This document shows, in pieces, positions 27,725 to 36,457 of a DNA stretch of 64,000 bases. This DNA is from Bog-473 sp963781955 (GTDB lineage: Bacteria > Actinomycetota > Acidimicrobiia > Acidimicrobiales > RAAP-2): NCBI GenBank assembly GCA_963781955.1, contig CAWAHU010000002.1, forward strand, positions 682,001-746,000, read 5' to 3'. Position 1 is the first letter of the stretch. Each line of letters begins with the position of its first letter. The position numbers were made by a program, and so were the translations under genes. The notes below the pieces were generated by a model. It was not told the origin of the DNA and made no database searches. It saw only the letters and a program-made list of their open reading frames with translations.

Positions 27725-28987
27725 TCATTTGCGTGCGGGAACGACGCGTACGGGTCGGGCGATGGCTGTGTCCGCCGCGGGCGACGCGAGACGCCGCTCG
27801 AATTGGGTGATGGCATCGAGGAGGTCAGCGACCTCGAAGACACGATTGCGTCTTCCGACAGTGCCTTGTCGCAAGACGCCGCATGCGTGGAGATGGTTCA
27901 CCGCATCGTTCGTCCGCTTGCGCGATCGGCCGATGGCTTCCGCGGCTGTTTCGACCGTGAGGATGGGGATGCCAGGCAAGACCGACAAGAGCAGGTCGGC
28001 TGCAGAGCTGCGACGCACAGGCCTCGCTGCCTGCCGCCAGAGCTCCTCGAGCTGGTCGAGTTGATTGGCGAACTCTGCGGCATCGGCACAGGCACGCAGC
28101 AGCGCATTGACGAATGCGTCGATCCACTGGATCGCGGACTCGGCCCCCACAGGGTCTTCAGCCGGAGCCTCGTAGCGGAAGGAGACGAGTCCGGCGATAT
28201 ACGCACCTGCGTTGGTAGCGAGGACCAGGCTGACCGCAGGTACGAAGTTCGGAGCCAACCCACGGCGGCGCAGGACGAGGTGGATCAATGCCCGGCCGAC
28301 TCGTCCGTTCCCGTCGACGAAGGGGTGGATCGTCTCGAACTGGGCGTGGGCCAGGGCGGCCTGCACGATGGGAGGGTGGTCGTCCCCCGAGATGTACGAG
28401 CACAGGTCCTCGAGGAGACCGCTCACATGTTCGTAGGGTGGCGGGACGTAGGCGGCGCGGCAGGGATTGACACCGCCGATCCAGTTCTGCTCCTGGCGCA
28501 CCACGCCGCCCCAGTGCTCGTCTCGCGTTCCCGCCAGCAGCTCGCGGTGCAGTGCGCAGAGGTCTTCGACGGTGATCGGCCGCTCGAGATCGGCCAGCTC
28601 GAGGGCGCCGCCCATGGCGCGTACGTTCCCGAGCACCGCCCGGGCAGTGTCGTCTGAGGTGGGGAGTCCAGTTCGTTCGGCGAACTCTTCCTTGGCGAGC
28701 CGGCGTGCGCTGACCTGGAGGCCCTCGATGTAAGAGGAGCCGACCGCCTCGGCCCGCAGGAGCAGCCGTGCCACGGACTCGACACTGGCCAGGCCCGTCT
28801 GGCGGTCTTGGAGTGCACCGACCGCCCGGTCGGCGTCGGAGAGATCAGCGGCGAGGTCGGTCGGGAGCGCCAGGACGCGCTCGGCGAGGGGATCGGGCAC
28901 GTAGGCACGGTAGGAGCACGGGGTGCGCTCCCTGCGGGTCTGCCCCGTGGGGCTTCCCTGCCAGGTCAGTTCCTCGTACCGTGCCAC
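27725..28987 (-). CDS. Fic family protein (AMP-transferase type)
   Basis: A 420-residue protein. The Fic core HPFVDGNGRVGR (from about residue 221) is intact, including catalytic His. SSYIEG at residues 84-89 matches the inhibitory (S/T)xxxE(G/N) helix, so it is a class II enzyme with built-in inhibition. A C-terminal winged-helix-like segment (TVETAAEAIGRSRKRTNDAVNHL) may bind DNA. Fic proteins of this type AMPylate targets or act as regulators. It is the only leftward gene in the island and has its own leader with GGGAGG before the GTG start. Confidence 0.9.
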   Translation of the reverse strand: MARYEELTWQGSPTGQTRRERTPCSYRAYVPDPLAERVLALPTDLAADLSDADRAVGALQDRQTGLASVESVARLLLRAEAVGSSYIEGLQVSARRLAKEEFAERTGLPTSDDTARAVLGNVRAMGGALELADLERPITVEDLCALHRELLAGTRDEHWGGVVRQEQNWIGGVNPCRAAYVPPPYEHVSGLLEDLCSYISGDDHPPIVQAALAHAQFETIHPFVDGNGRVGRALIHLVLRRRGLAPNFVPAVSLVLATNAGAYIAGLVSFRYEAPAEDPVGAESAIQWIDAFVNALLRACADAAEFANQLDQLEELWRQAARPVRRSSAADLLLSVLPGIPILTVETAAEAIGRSRKRTNDAVNHLHACGVLRQGTVGRRNRVFEVADLLDAITQFERRLASPAADTAIARPVRVVPARK

Positions 28988-29017
28988 GGACGTACCTCCC
29001 TTCTTCCTATAGTACCA

Positions 29018-29030
29018 GTTAGAACTTAAC
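29018..29030. promoter_or_regulatory. GTTA-N5-TAAC dyad in the fic leader
   Basis: A short inverted repeat (GTTAGAACTTAAC) lies about 30 bases before the Fic start codon, just upstream of a TACTAT that could be the minus-strand -10. It is AT-rich against its surroundings. The winged-helix-like tail of the Fic protein makes autoregulation possible but unproven. Confidence 0.35.
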
Positions 29031-29179
29031 CGACATTATGATTCCTTCTTGGTGTCGCCTGCGCGTCAACTGACCGTGCGGCGCCTCCCGAAGGACGGTT
29101 GGACGACGCCGGCCCGACGTTCGATGGGCTCGCCCTTCGGAGTGGCTGGTCCGACAGCCGGACTCATAGCATTCGCCCC

Positions 29180-29665
29180 GTGGTCCTTCGCTGCACCAAG
29201 AAGCTCCTCGACGTCCTCAGGCCCCCTCAGGTCTCGGCCCCCGAACCCGGTGAGGACGACTGGTACGCCAACCTGCTCGTCCTCGATCGCCGCAAGTGCC
29301 TTCTCTTTACACATGCTGCGACTCTGTTCAGCGTCCTCGAACCAGATGTTCGAGTCGGTCAGCTCCGATCGACCCGCGAGCTCGTCTCGGCGCTCGTCGA
29401 GCGGGAGCTGAGAGAGGAGCAGCTTCCGCCGGAAACGTTCGGTGACACGAGGAGCGAGGAGCTGGTCATTGCCAAGACCGCCGATCGCAGCGTCCTCGGC
29501 TGCATGAACGACATGGCCTTCCTCGTCGAGGTGGCCGTCGGCCAGATCGGCGGCCTGGCCTCACTGGACGACCGGGCGCTCAACCGCCAGCTTCGGCGCC
29601 ACATCAACAGCGCCCGGGACCACCAGTGCCCCATCGACCTCGTCAGAGAGAGGCTGGTGCAGTAG
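29180..29665 (+). CDS. DUF6933-like protein
   Basis: About 161 residues from the GTG at 29180 (longer in-frame openings lack support). Conserved pieces: VLRCTKKLLDVL at the N-terminus, DDWYANLLVLDRRKCLLFTH, and TADRSVLGCMNDMAFLVE near the C-terminus. This matches a widespread but uncharacterised family (DUF6933) of short soluble proteins. It sits alone between the divergent fic gene and the SNF2 operon and may be part of the island's cargo system. Confidence 0.72.
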   Translation: MVLRCTKKLLDVLRPPQVSAPEPGEDDWYANLLVLDRRKCLLFTHAATLFSVLEPDVRVGQLRSTRELVSALVERELREEQLPPETFGDTRSEELVIAKTADRSVLGCMNDMAFLVEVAVGQIGGLASLDDRALNRQLRRHINSARDHQCPIDLVRERLVQ

Positions 29666-29762
29666 CGACCGGTTGCCCAGGCAGGCCGACGCTATCGCCA
29701 GCTCGCCACCTGCTCCGACGGTGGGTCCGGGATGGGTGGCAGCGCCGCGCCAATATGGACGG

Positions 29763-32700
29763 ATGATCGTTCTCCATGCCGCCTGGCTGACCGGATCAGG
29801 GCGCCTGGCTCTTTGGGCGGAGGGCGGAAACGGACGATCGACGCCGGGTTCCCGACGCCGTGCGGCACGCCCGATCCCGCCCCATCCCTTTGCCCTCGAT
29901 CCGGAAGGTCTGCGGCTGGCCGTCTCAGACATTGCGGGGATCGCGGCGGCGGACCTGCTCGGGGAAGACGTCCAACTCACGCTCCAGCTCCCGGAAGCCG
30001 GCGGAGTTCCTATCGCCTCCGCGCCGGACGACGAACTCCCCAGCCCAACACCTGGCGGCTCCCCAACGTTCTCGAGCCCCCGGGAGGACCCCTCGTTGTG
30101 GACGGCTCCGGGCTATGTGCTCATGCCCCCTGCTGCAACCACGTTCCTCCGGTCGCTGCCCTTGCCGAGGGAAAGCGACCGGCCCTTCACCGAAGCGGGA
30201 CCTTCGGATATCGAACTGGGGCCCGATATCCGCTTCGCGGCCCACGCCATCGAGATGGTGGTCGAACTCCTCGCCCGCGGCCGGTTGCTGCCCGATCTCG
30301 ACTTCGTCGCCGGCCAATGGAGGGCCTGCTGGCGTCCCCTCATCGAAGGTCACGACCGCGGTCGGATCGAGGCGCTGGCGTGGGCCCTTCCTGCTTCCTT
30401 CGTGGCGGTACGCGTGCCCGAGTCGAACACCGACGACTCAGTCGGTCAGCGGGGACCCGAACCCAGCGACGAGGTCCTCCGCTCGCTGATGTGGGCCGTG
30501 ACGGACGCTCTTGCCCGCGATTTGATCACGCCCGCCACGCCGAAGGCCCGGAGACAGGGTGCCGGAGCGACCGTCGTCGACGCCTGGCTGCGTGCTCTCG
30601 GTTCACCCGACGGCCGCCTCGATGATTGCGAGGACGACGAGTGCGTGCAACTGGCCGGGCGGCTTGCCATGTGGCACGCCACGAAGAGTGCGGAGGCCGC
30701 AGCGGTACGGACCTGCTTTCGGATCGTCCCTCCTCCCGACGAGGGCGCAGAGGGAGTCGGCCCGGCGAACCTGCCCGCTCGACCCAGCAGACGAAAGGAC
30801 ACTTCGCCAGATTCGCAGCCGGTCTGGCGCATCGATTTCGCCCTCCAGGCGGTCGATGACCCGAGCCTGGTGGTTACCGCCGAGGACGTCTGGTCCGACG
30901 GGCCCGAACTGACCGCCATCGGGCGCCACGTCGTGCACCCCGACGAGCACCTTCTGCGCGGCCTCGGTCAGGCGGCCCGTCTCGTCCCCGCGCTGGGGAA
31001 GACACTGTCCTCGGCGACCCCATGCGCCTACAACACGGACGCTGCGGGCATCCTGACCTTCCTTCGCGAGGGCGCTCCTCTCTTGGAAGAGGCCGGTTTC
31101 GGCGTGCTCGCGCCTCCGTGGTGGCGCTCGTCAAGGACCAGGCTCGGACTGCGGCTCAAGGCGCGGACCAGCTCGAAGAGTGGGACTTCTACCGGCACCA
31201 TCGGTCTCGACGGACTGTGTGACATCCGTTGGGAGGCCGTGCTGGGTGACGACACCTTGAGCGTGACCGAACTCCGCCAGCTGGCTCGGCTGAAGCAGCC
31301 GCTCGTGCGTCTGCGCGGCCAATGGGTGGAGCTGCACCACGGGGAGCTTTTGGCCGCCATCACCGCGGTCGGGAAGCGCGGCGCCGCAAGTGACGTGTTG
31401 TCCGCCGGAGAGGTCCTGCGCTCGGCTCTGGGGCTCGAGTCCGGTCCGGGAGACCTGCCGGTCGTCGCTGTGACGGCGGACAACTGGCTCGGCGATCTGC
31501 TTTCTGGTGCCGAAGACCGAACGCTCGAGCCCACGCCCACGCCCGACGGTTTCGTCGGCGAGCTCCGGCCCTATCAAGAACGCGGGCTCGCCTGGCTGAG
31601 CTTCTTGGGCGAGCTCGGCCTCGGGGCCTGTCTGGCCGACGACATGGGACTGGGCAAGACGGCCCAGCTTCTGGCGCTGCTGGTTGACGAGCGGGCCCGA
31701 GCCGCCCTCGCTCCGATCGTCCGGCAGCGGTCGGGGGCGTCGGGCACGGCTCATCGAACGACGCAACGCAAACTGGGCCCGACGCTGGTGCTCTGCCCCA
31801 TGTCCCTGGTGGGAAACTGGCAGCGCGAGGCTGCTCGTTTCGCTCCGAAGTTGGCCGTGTACGTCCATCACGGGCCGGATCGGCTCACGGACAAGGCCTT
31901 CACCAAGCACGCGGGCAAGGTGGACCTGGTCCTGTCGACCTACGGTCTCGCGACGCGTGACGCGGAGTTGCTGGCCAGCGTTCGCTGGCGCCGGCTGGTT
32001 CTCGACGAGGCACAACAGATCAAGAACAGCGCCGCCCGCACCACGCAGAGTGTCCGGTCGATTCCGGCCGAGCGGCGGATCGCCATGACCGGCACACCGG
32101 TCGAGAATCGACTGAGCGAGCTCTGGTCGATCATGGAGTTCCTCAACCCCGGCATCCTCGGCTCCGAGCGCAGGTTCCGGGAACGCTTCGCCGACCCGAT
32201 CGAGCGCGGGGGTAATGACGAGGTGGCGACCAGGCTGCGCCAGGTCACCGGCCCCTTCATCCTCCGCCGCCTCAAGACCGATCGGACGATCATTGCCGAC
32301 CTTCCGGAAAAGCTCGAGATGAAGGAGTTCTGCCCCCTCACCCGCGAGCAGGCCACGCTGTATCAGGCTGTCGTCGACGACATGCTGGCCCGGATCGACG
32401 AAGCGGAAGGAATCGAACGGCGGGGCCTGGTCCTGGCCACGATGATGAAGCTCAAGCAGGTCTGCAACCATCCGGCGCACTTTCTCGCTGACGGGTCCTC
32501 CCTTGGTGGACGCTCGGGCAAGTTGACGCGCCTGGTCGAGATCCTCGGCGAGGCGATAGCCGAGGGCGACCGCTCACTCGTCTTCACGCAGTTCACGGAG
32601 ATGGGCGGCATGCTCGAGCGGCACCTGCGCCACCGACTGCGATGCGATGTCCTGTGGCTGCACGGCGGAGTGACCAAGCGGGCTCGCGACGCCATGGTCG

Positions 32701-33056
32701 AGCGCTTTCAGAGCAGTGACGGGCCGCCGGTGTTCCTCCTCTCCTTGAAGGCCGGCGGGACCGGCCTCAACCTGACGGCCGCAACCCAGGTCGTGCACTT
32801 CGATCGGTGGTGGAACCCGGCGGTGGAGGACCAGGCGACCGACCGGGCCTATCGGATCGGCCAGCAGCACAACGTGCAAGTCCGCAAATTCGTCTGCGGA
32901 GGGACGCTCGAGGAGCGGATCGACACGATGATCGAGGCGAAACGGGCCTTGGCGGAGCGGATAGTCGGCACCGGAGAGGGCTGGCTGACCGAGCTGTCGA
33001 CCGATCAGTTGCGCGAGGTCGTCGCCTTGTCGGCCGATGCCGTGGAGGACGACTGA
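29763..33056 (+). CDS. SNF2-family DEAD/H-box helicase (DUF3670-associated)
   Basis: A 1097-residue ATPase. Residues about 1-430 are a variable N-terminal region; about 430-570 resemble the bacterial SNF2-associated domain (LRLKARTS...GLDGLCDIRWEAVLGD). The motor follows: DDMGLGKTAQ (about 626), DEAQQIKN (about 748), MTGTPVENRLSELW, then helicase-C with KAGGTGLNLTAA, HFDRWWNP and DRAYRIGQ. The protein should translocate on double-stranded DNA or remodel protein-DNA complexes. The ATG at 29763 is chosen because similarity begins there. Its stop overlaps the SWIM gene start by one base (TGATG). Confidence 0.9.
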   Translation: MIVLHAAWLTGSGRLALWAEGGNGRSTPGSRRRAARPIPPHPFALDPEGLRLAVSDIAGIAAADLLGEDVQLTLQLPEAGGVPIASAPDDELPSPTPGGSPTFSSPREDPSLWTAPGYVLMPPAATTFLRSLPLPRESDRPFTEAGPSDIELGPDIRFAAHAIEMVVELLARGRLLPDLDFVAGQWRACWRPLIEGHDRGRIEALAWALPASFVAVRVPESNTDDSVGQRGPEPSDEVLRSLMWAVTDALARDLITPATPKARRQGAGATVVDAWLRALGSPDGRLDDCEDDECVQLAGRLAMWHATKSAEAAAVRTCFRIVPPPDEGAEGVGPANLPARPSRRKDTSPDSQPVWRIDFALQAVDDPSLVVTAEDVWSDGPELTAIGRHVVHPDEHLLRGLGQAARLVPALGKTLSSATPCAYNTDAAGILTFLREGAPLLEEAGFGVLAPPWWRSSRTRLGLRLKARTSSKSGTSTGTIGLDGLCDIRWEAVLGDDTLSVTELRQLARLKQPLVRLRGQWVELHHGELLAAITAVGKRGAASDVLSAGEVLRSALGLESGPGDLPVVAVTADNWLGDLLSGAEDRTLEPTPTPDGFVGELRPYQERGLAWLSFLGELGLGACLADDMGLGKTAQLLALLVDERARAALAPIVRQRSGASGTAHRTTQRKLGPTLVLCPMSLVGNWQREAARFAPKLAVYVHHGPDRLTDKAFTKHAGKVDLVLSTYGLATRDAELLASVRWRRLVLDEAQQIKNSAARTTQSVRSIPAERRIAMTGTPVENRLSELWSIMEFLNPGILGSERRFRERFADPIERGGNDEVATRLRQVTGPFILRRLKTDRTIIADLPEKLEMKEFCPLTREQATLYQAVVDDMLARIDEAEGIERRGLVLATMMKLKQVCNHPAHFLADGSSLGGRSGKLTRLVEILGEAIAEGDRSLVFTQFTEMGGMLERHLRHRLRCDVLWLHGGVTKRARDAMVERFQSSDGPPVFLLSLKAGGTGLNLTAATQVVHFDRWWNPAVEDQATDRAYRIGQQHNVQVRKFVCGGTLEERIDTMIEAKRALAERIVGTGEGWLTELSTDQLREVVALSADAVEDD

Positions 33057-34024
33057 TGCCAGCACGCCGTCGATCCCGTCGTCCGTCGAGCCCCTCCGGC
33101 CGACCTCCCGACGGCTGGTGGCCACCGGCCTCGAAGCCCATTTCGGTCGAAGGAGGGGTGACGGCCCGGAGCAAACGCGGACAGATCGGTGACACGTGGT
33201 GGTCGCAGCGCTTCATCGGTGTGTTGGAGTCGTTCGGAATCGGCAGCCGCCTACAGAGAGGCAAGCGCTATGCCCGCGCCGGGCAGGTACTGAGCCTGGA
33301 GTTCGTGCCCGGCCAGGTCCGAGCTTCTGTTCAGGGTTCGCGCTCCAAGCCGTACCGCGTCTTCATCGAAACCGAGATCTTGACCGACCTCGAGTGGGCT
33401 GGCATCGAGGACGTCATGGCGTCACGTGCAGTGTTCTTGGCCAGACTCTTGTCTGGAGAGATGCCCGAGGAGATCGAAGAGGCGTTCGTCGAGTCCGCGA
33501 CCACCCTGTTCCCGGCTTCGGGCGACGACCTCGTCTCGGCGTGTTCCTGCCCCGACTGGGAGAATCCGTGCAAGCACGTGGCCGCGGTCTTCTATCTGAT
33601 GGCCGAGGCCTTCGACGACGATCCCTTCCTCATCTTCGCCTGGCGAGGCCGGGACAAGGACCAATTGCTCGCCGACCTGAGGGCCCGGCGGCACGCTCCG
33701 GGTGCAGGTGAGTCCGAGGCACAAACGCCTGTCGATGGATTACATGTGGGGAAGTTCGGATGGCCTACGTTCAACTCTGAACACAGAAACGCCACTCGAT
33801 CAGCTGATATTGCCTCGTTTTGGGGTAAGCCCGAGGACGTTTCGACCATTGAGCTCCGTCCACGTTCAGCAGTCGCTGCCGACCTGATCCTCCGGCAGCT
33901 CGACCCATCACCGCTCGGCGAAGCCGCCAGCATCATTGATGGACTTCGTCCGCTCTACGAGGGCATCACCGCCCACGCGATCGCACTGGCTTTGGGTGAG
34001 GAGTCGAAATCGCCCGACTCGTGA
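33056..34024 (+). CDS. SWIM zinc-finger protein, SNF2 partner
   Basis: A 322-residue protein. The SWIM motif CSCPDWENPCKHVAAVFY (about residues 162-179) is intact, with a preceding GDTWWSQRFIGVLES stretch typical of bacterial SWIM proteins paired with SNF2 helicases. It is translated from an ATG overlapping the helicase stop, so the two are made as a pair. The C-terminal 100 residues are less conserved. The SNF2/SWIM pair is common in actinobacteria but has no settled function. Confidence 0.87.
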   Translation: MPARRRSRRPSSPSGRPPDGWWPPASKPISVEGGVTARSKRGQIGDTWWSQRFIGVLESFGIGSRLQRGKRYARAGQVLSLEFVPGQVRASVQGSRSKPYRVFIETEILTDLEWAGIEDVMASRAVFLARLLSGEMPEEIEEAFVESATTLFPASGDDLVSACSCPDWENPCKHVAAVFYLMAEAFDDDPFLIFAWRGRDKDQLLADLRARRHAPGAGESEAQTPVDGLHVGKFGWPTFNSEHRNATRSADIASFWGKPEDVSTIELRPRSAVAADLILRQLDPSPLGEAASIIDGLRPLYEGITAHAIALALGEESKSPDS

Positions 34025-34431
34025 GGGCACCGCAACGCGTCCCCGGGGTGTTGCTGACAACGGACCCACGACGCACACTGCCTTGACGAAACCACCCGCT
34101 GCGGCCGAAGTCAGCTGAGCTGCACGATTGCCGGATATCAAGGTCCTTCCTGGCGCGAATAGCCGCCCGGTCTAGGCTCTATTCGCACCTATGATTTGAC
34201 AAAAAGATCAGTCCCCGACCAAATGTCAAAAGAATGTAAGCAGAGAAATCTCGCCACAAGTGGAGAGTTTGAGAATCGTCGTGAGAACCATAGGGCTATG
34301 TAAAGCCGGAAACTGCTGTCACTGCGTGTCATATGCTGGCCACTTAGGCGAAGCCATCAGTCCAGTTCAGAGGGTCATAACTGGCACCTCTGGACGCTGT
34401 TGTCACCTCTCGTCATTTACCTAAATAGGCG
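34025..34431. other. AT-richer non-coding distal end of the island
   Basis: About 400 bases without a credible gene. Composition falls clearly below the rest of the window from 34120 onward (runs such as GATTTGACAAAAAGATCAG). Apart from the dyad at 34155-34186 I see no excisionase gene, tRNA or repeat array. It could hold integrase accessory sites. Confidence 0.6.
34155..34186. other. 8-bp dyad in island distal end (possible terminator)
   Basis: GCGAATAG and CTATTCGC form a perfect stem with a 16-base loop, about 130 bases past the SWIM gene stop. It could end the SNF2-SWIM transcript or be a recombination accessory site. Confidence 0.3.
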
Positions 34432-34475
34432 CTACGGATCAGAAGGTTGGGGGTTCGAATCCCTCCGAGCGCGCA
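34432..34475 (+). repeat. attR: second copy of the 44-bp tRNA-Arg 3' repeat
   Basis: Identical to 25382-25425. It contains the anticodon loop part, variable region, T-arm and 3' acceptor strand but no D-arm or 5' acceptor strand, so it is not a functional tRNA. It marks the right end of the island. Confidence 0.92.
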
Positions 34476-34838
34476 CCGCGCTCGAATCCCGTGGGTGGAA
34501 CCTTGTCGCCTTGGGCCGCGGCGTTGACCTCTCGACGGCTGCCGGGGAGTTCATGGCCAACGTCATGGCGTCCGCTGCTCAATGGGCGCCGGATCATTGG
34601 CCAACGGACACGGGAGTCCCTGGCGGCGAAGCGAGCACAGGGAGTCAAACTCGGTCGCCCTTCCACATTGCAGGAGAGCGTGGTGGATCGCATCGTGTCT
34701 GCCTGGAAGGACGGAGAGGGCTGGTCGGCCATTGCCCGTCAGTTGAATGCCGACGGTGTGCCGACGGCACGTGGTGGTGCTCGGTGGCACCGTTCGACCG
34801 TGCGGGCCGTTGCCCTAGCCAACGGGGTTGGCAGCTAG
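34476..34838 (+). pseudogene. serine recombinase (resolvase/invertase) remnant
   Basis: Starting at the first codon after attR the frame reads SRGWNLVALGRGVDLSTAAG and EFMANVMASAAQW, the second half of a resolvase catalytic domain. A frameshift near 34584 then leads to RRIIGQRTRESLAAKRAQG, KLGRPSTL and a C-terminal HTH (GWSAIARQLNADGVPTA) to the stop at 34838. The N-terminal catalytic half with the nucleophile Ser is missing. The loss coincides with the tRNA-derived repeat, so it is a relic of an older element at the same site. Confidence 0.8.
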
Positions 34839-35049
34839 CCGCACCTTCTTCCAATCTTGGGACCCTGGAATCCTTAAGAAGAGAGGCCCTAAGCGCCGCC
34901 CTGGTCACTCCACAAGTCGCAGCTGCTCTGCCTGCGGCTTGCCTACGTCAAGCAGCTCCAGGCACCGTCCCCAAGAGAGTTGACCGAGCAACGATCTGTC
35001 AACTCAGACCCTGAGCCTTTGCGGCACTCTCAAATTGCTACCAGATCCT

Positions 35050-35778
35050 TCAGGATTCGAAGCATGCTGCTTCCACTTCGGCAGCGATGGCAGCGAGCAT
35101 CTGGGCAACCTCGGCGGGGTGTGAGAACGCGGCAGCGTGGTCGTAGGGTACTTCGATCTTCTCGGTCGCTCGCTCGGTGGCGCACTGCTGCTGGTACGCG
35201 GGTGGACACATGCGGTCTTCGGTGCACACGATGTACGTCGAGGGGATTGCTTCCCATGCGACCGCTGGTAGCACGATGTCCATGATGTCGCTCATCAGGA
35301 TCGGTTGCAGCCGAGCGAGAGCCCATTTCACGGTTTCCGGGTCGGCTTGCTGAAACGCGATGGCCGCCACTTGATCGGGATCGAAGCTGACGCGTCCGTC
35401 GTCCATCAGGACCGCAGCGGCCCTGGACTCTTCGCTCCCCGCGAGCTGATCCACGAGCGGGATGCCCGCCTCGGGCATGTCCGCGGCGATGTACACCAGC
35501 CGGGCCACCGCAGAATGGTCGACTGCGGCCGCCGAAATGATGACGCCGCCATAGGAGTTGCCGACCAAGACCACCGGACCCGCCAAGGTGTCGAGCAACT
35601 CCCGCACCATCGCGGTATCGCCCGCGACACCCGCGTCGGGCGGTGGTGTCGACCCGCACGACGGCAGATCAACTGCTCGGTGCGCAATGCCCAGTTCGTC
35701 AAGCTCGGCGGTCACAAGTTCCCACGCCCACCCACCCCCGCCCGCGCCGTGCACCAAGACAACTGTGGCACCACTCAT
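35050..35778 (-). CDS. alpha/beta fold hydrolase (esterase-like)
   Basis: A 242-residue hydrolase of the plant-methylesterase/hydroxynitrile-lyase-like group: VVLVHGAGGGGWAWE oxyanion region, nucleophile GNSYGG, acid in TEDRMCPP and catalytic His in DHAAAFSHP. Such enzymes cleave small esters. It is an isolated gene beyond the island, with no obvious operon partner. Base composition is somewhat lower than the window average. Confidence 0.85.
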   Translation of the reverse strand: MSGATVVLVHGAGGGGWAWELVTAELDELGIAHRAVDLPSCGSTPPPDAGVAGDTAMVRELLDTLAGPVVLVGNSYGGVIISAAAVDHSAVARLVYIAADMPEAGIPLVDQLAGSEESRAAAVLMDDGRVSFDPDQVAAIAFQQADPETVKWALARLQPILMSDIMDIVLPAVAWEAIPSTYIVCTEDRMCPPAYQQQCATERATEKIEVPYDHAAAFSHPAEVAQMLAAIAAEVEAACFES

Positions 35779-36185
35779 GTCGCCCCCTCCGTTCCCCGGC
35801 TTCAGGAGCTGATGTGAGCCTACCCCCTACCAGGCATCATCCCCCAACGGTGCGAGCCCGCTCCCACGGCTCCCAAAGCTCGCCGCCACTGACCTTCCGC
35901 AAGCCGCACAGATTGCCCGTTCTGGTGCCCGCACGCGGCCGGCGGGTACACCAGCGGAAGAACGGCAGCACTGGGACTAGTCCTCACTAACGAGCGATCT
36001 TTCAACAGATCCTGACGAGGCAGGCGCCAGGAGTCGACTCGCGGGACGCTGCGCGCGAACTCGATCTCTTCGTGGTCGCCAAGCTCGTCTGGACAGCCGA
36101 GAACTCGGGCAGTCTGCGCACCTCAGATGAGGAGTCTCTACTTCTGCGTTTGGAACGTTTCTTCGGTGAGTGGGGCGTGGGTGCT
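35779..36185. other. intergenic region without convincing gene
   Basis: About 400 bases. Short openings exist on both strands but none has a recognised domain. The plus-strand reading past 36010 (DAARELDLFVVAKLVW) lacks a start and overlaps the small minus-strand gene after it. It may hold decayed sequence linked to the neighbouring recombinase relic. Confidence 0.5.
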
Positions 36186-36398
36186 TCAATCCACCTTGAG
36201 GACCTTGGCGATTCGCACCTGCTCACTGTCAAGGATGCGGTAGAACTCCAAATCCTTCCCGTACTGCTCGACCCACAGTTCGGCCTCCCGCTGCGAACCG
36301 AAGCGTTTCGCCTCCTTGGGTTGCACGGTCATGATCAACGCCGAGTGGTCATGATCGAACCCGTGCACATAGCTGATTCCCTCGTTGATCACCCACAT
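36186..36398 (-). CDS. hypothetical protein, 70 residues
   Basis: A short soluble protein with mixed hydrophobic and charged sequence (YVHGFDHDHSALIMTV, REAELWVEQYGKDLEFYRIL) that reads like a real domain rather than noise. A GAGGAGGG lies 16 bases before the ATG, rather distant. No family is recognised. It is divergent from the AraC gene. Confidence 0.45.
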   Translation of the reverse strand: MWVINEGISYVHGFDHDHSALIMTVQPKEAKRFGSQREAELWVEQYGKDLEFYRILDSEQVRIAKVLKVD

Positions 36399-36457
36399 AT
36401 CCGACAGCCAGTCCCTCCTCGTTTACGGATGAGAGGCAATTCTCGGATTGTGAGAGG

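Larger units (their letters stand above)
25382..34475 (+). mobile_element. tRNA-Arg integrative island, about 9.05 kb
   Basis: Bounded by the 44-bp att repeats, with the tyrosine integrase as first gene 95 bases from the tRNA. Contents in order: integrase, HNH nuclease, Fic protein (opposite strand), DUF6933-like protein, SNF2 helicase and SWIM protein. No replication, conjugation, capsid or excisionase gene is visible, so it is a small cargo island probably mobilised by help from elsewhere. Gene frames are intact, unlike the region just upstream, and base composition drops near the distal end. Confidence 0.88.

Noticed and set aside
29099..29179. Extended N-terminus for the DUF6933-like protein
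   Set aside because: Starts at TTG, is unlike the family and has no ribosome site; similarity begins at the GTG at 29180.
34432..34475. A second tRNA-Arg
   Set aside because: Only the 3' half is present; the 5' acceptor strand and D-arm are missing, so it is the attR copy.
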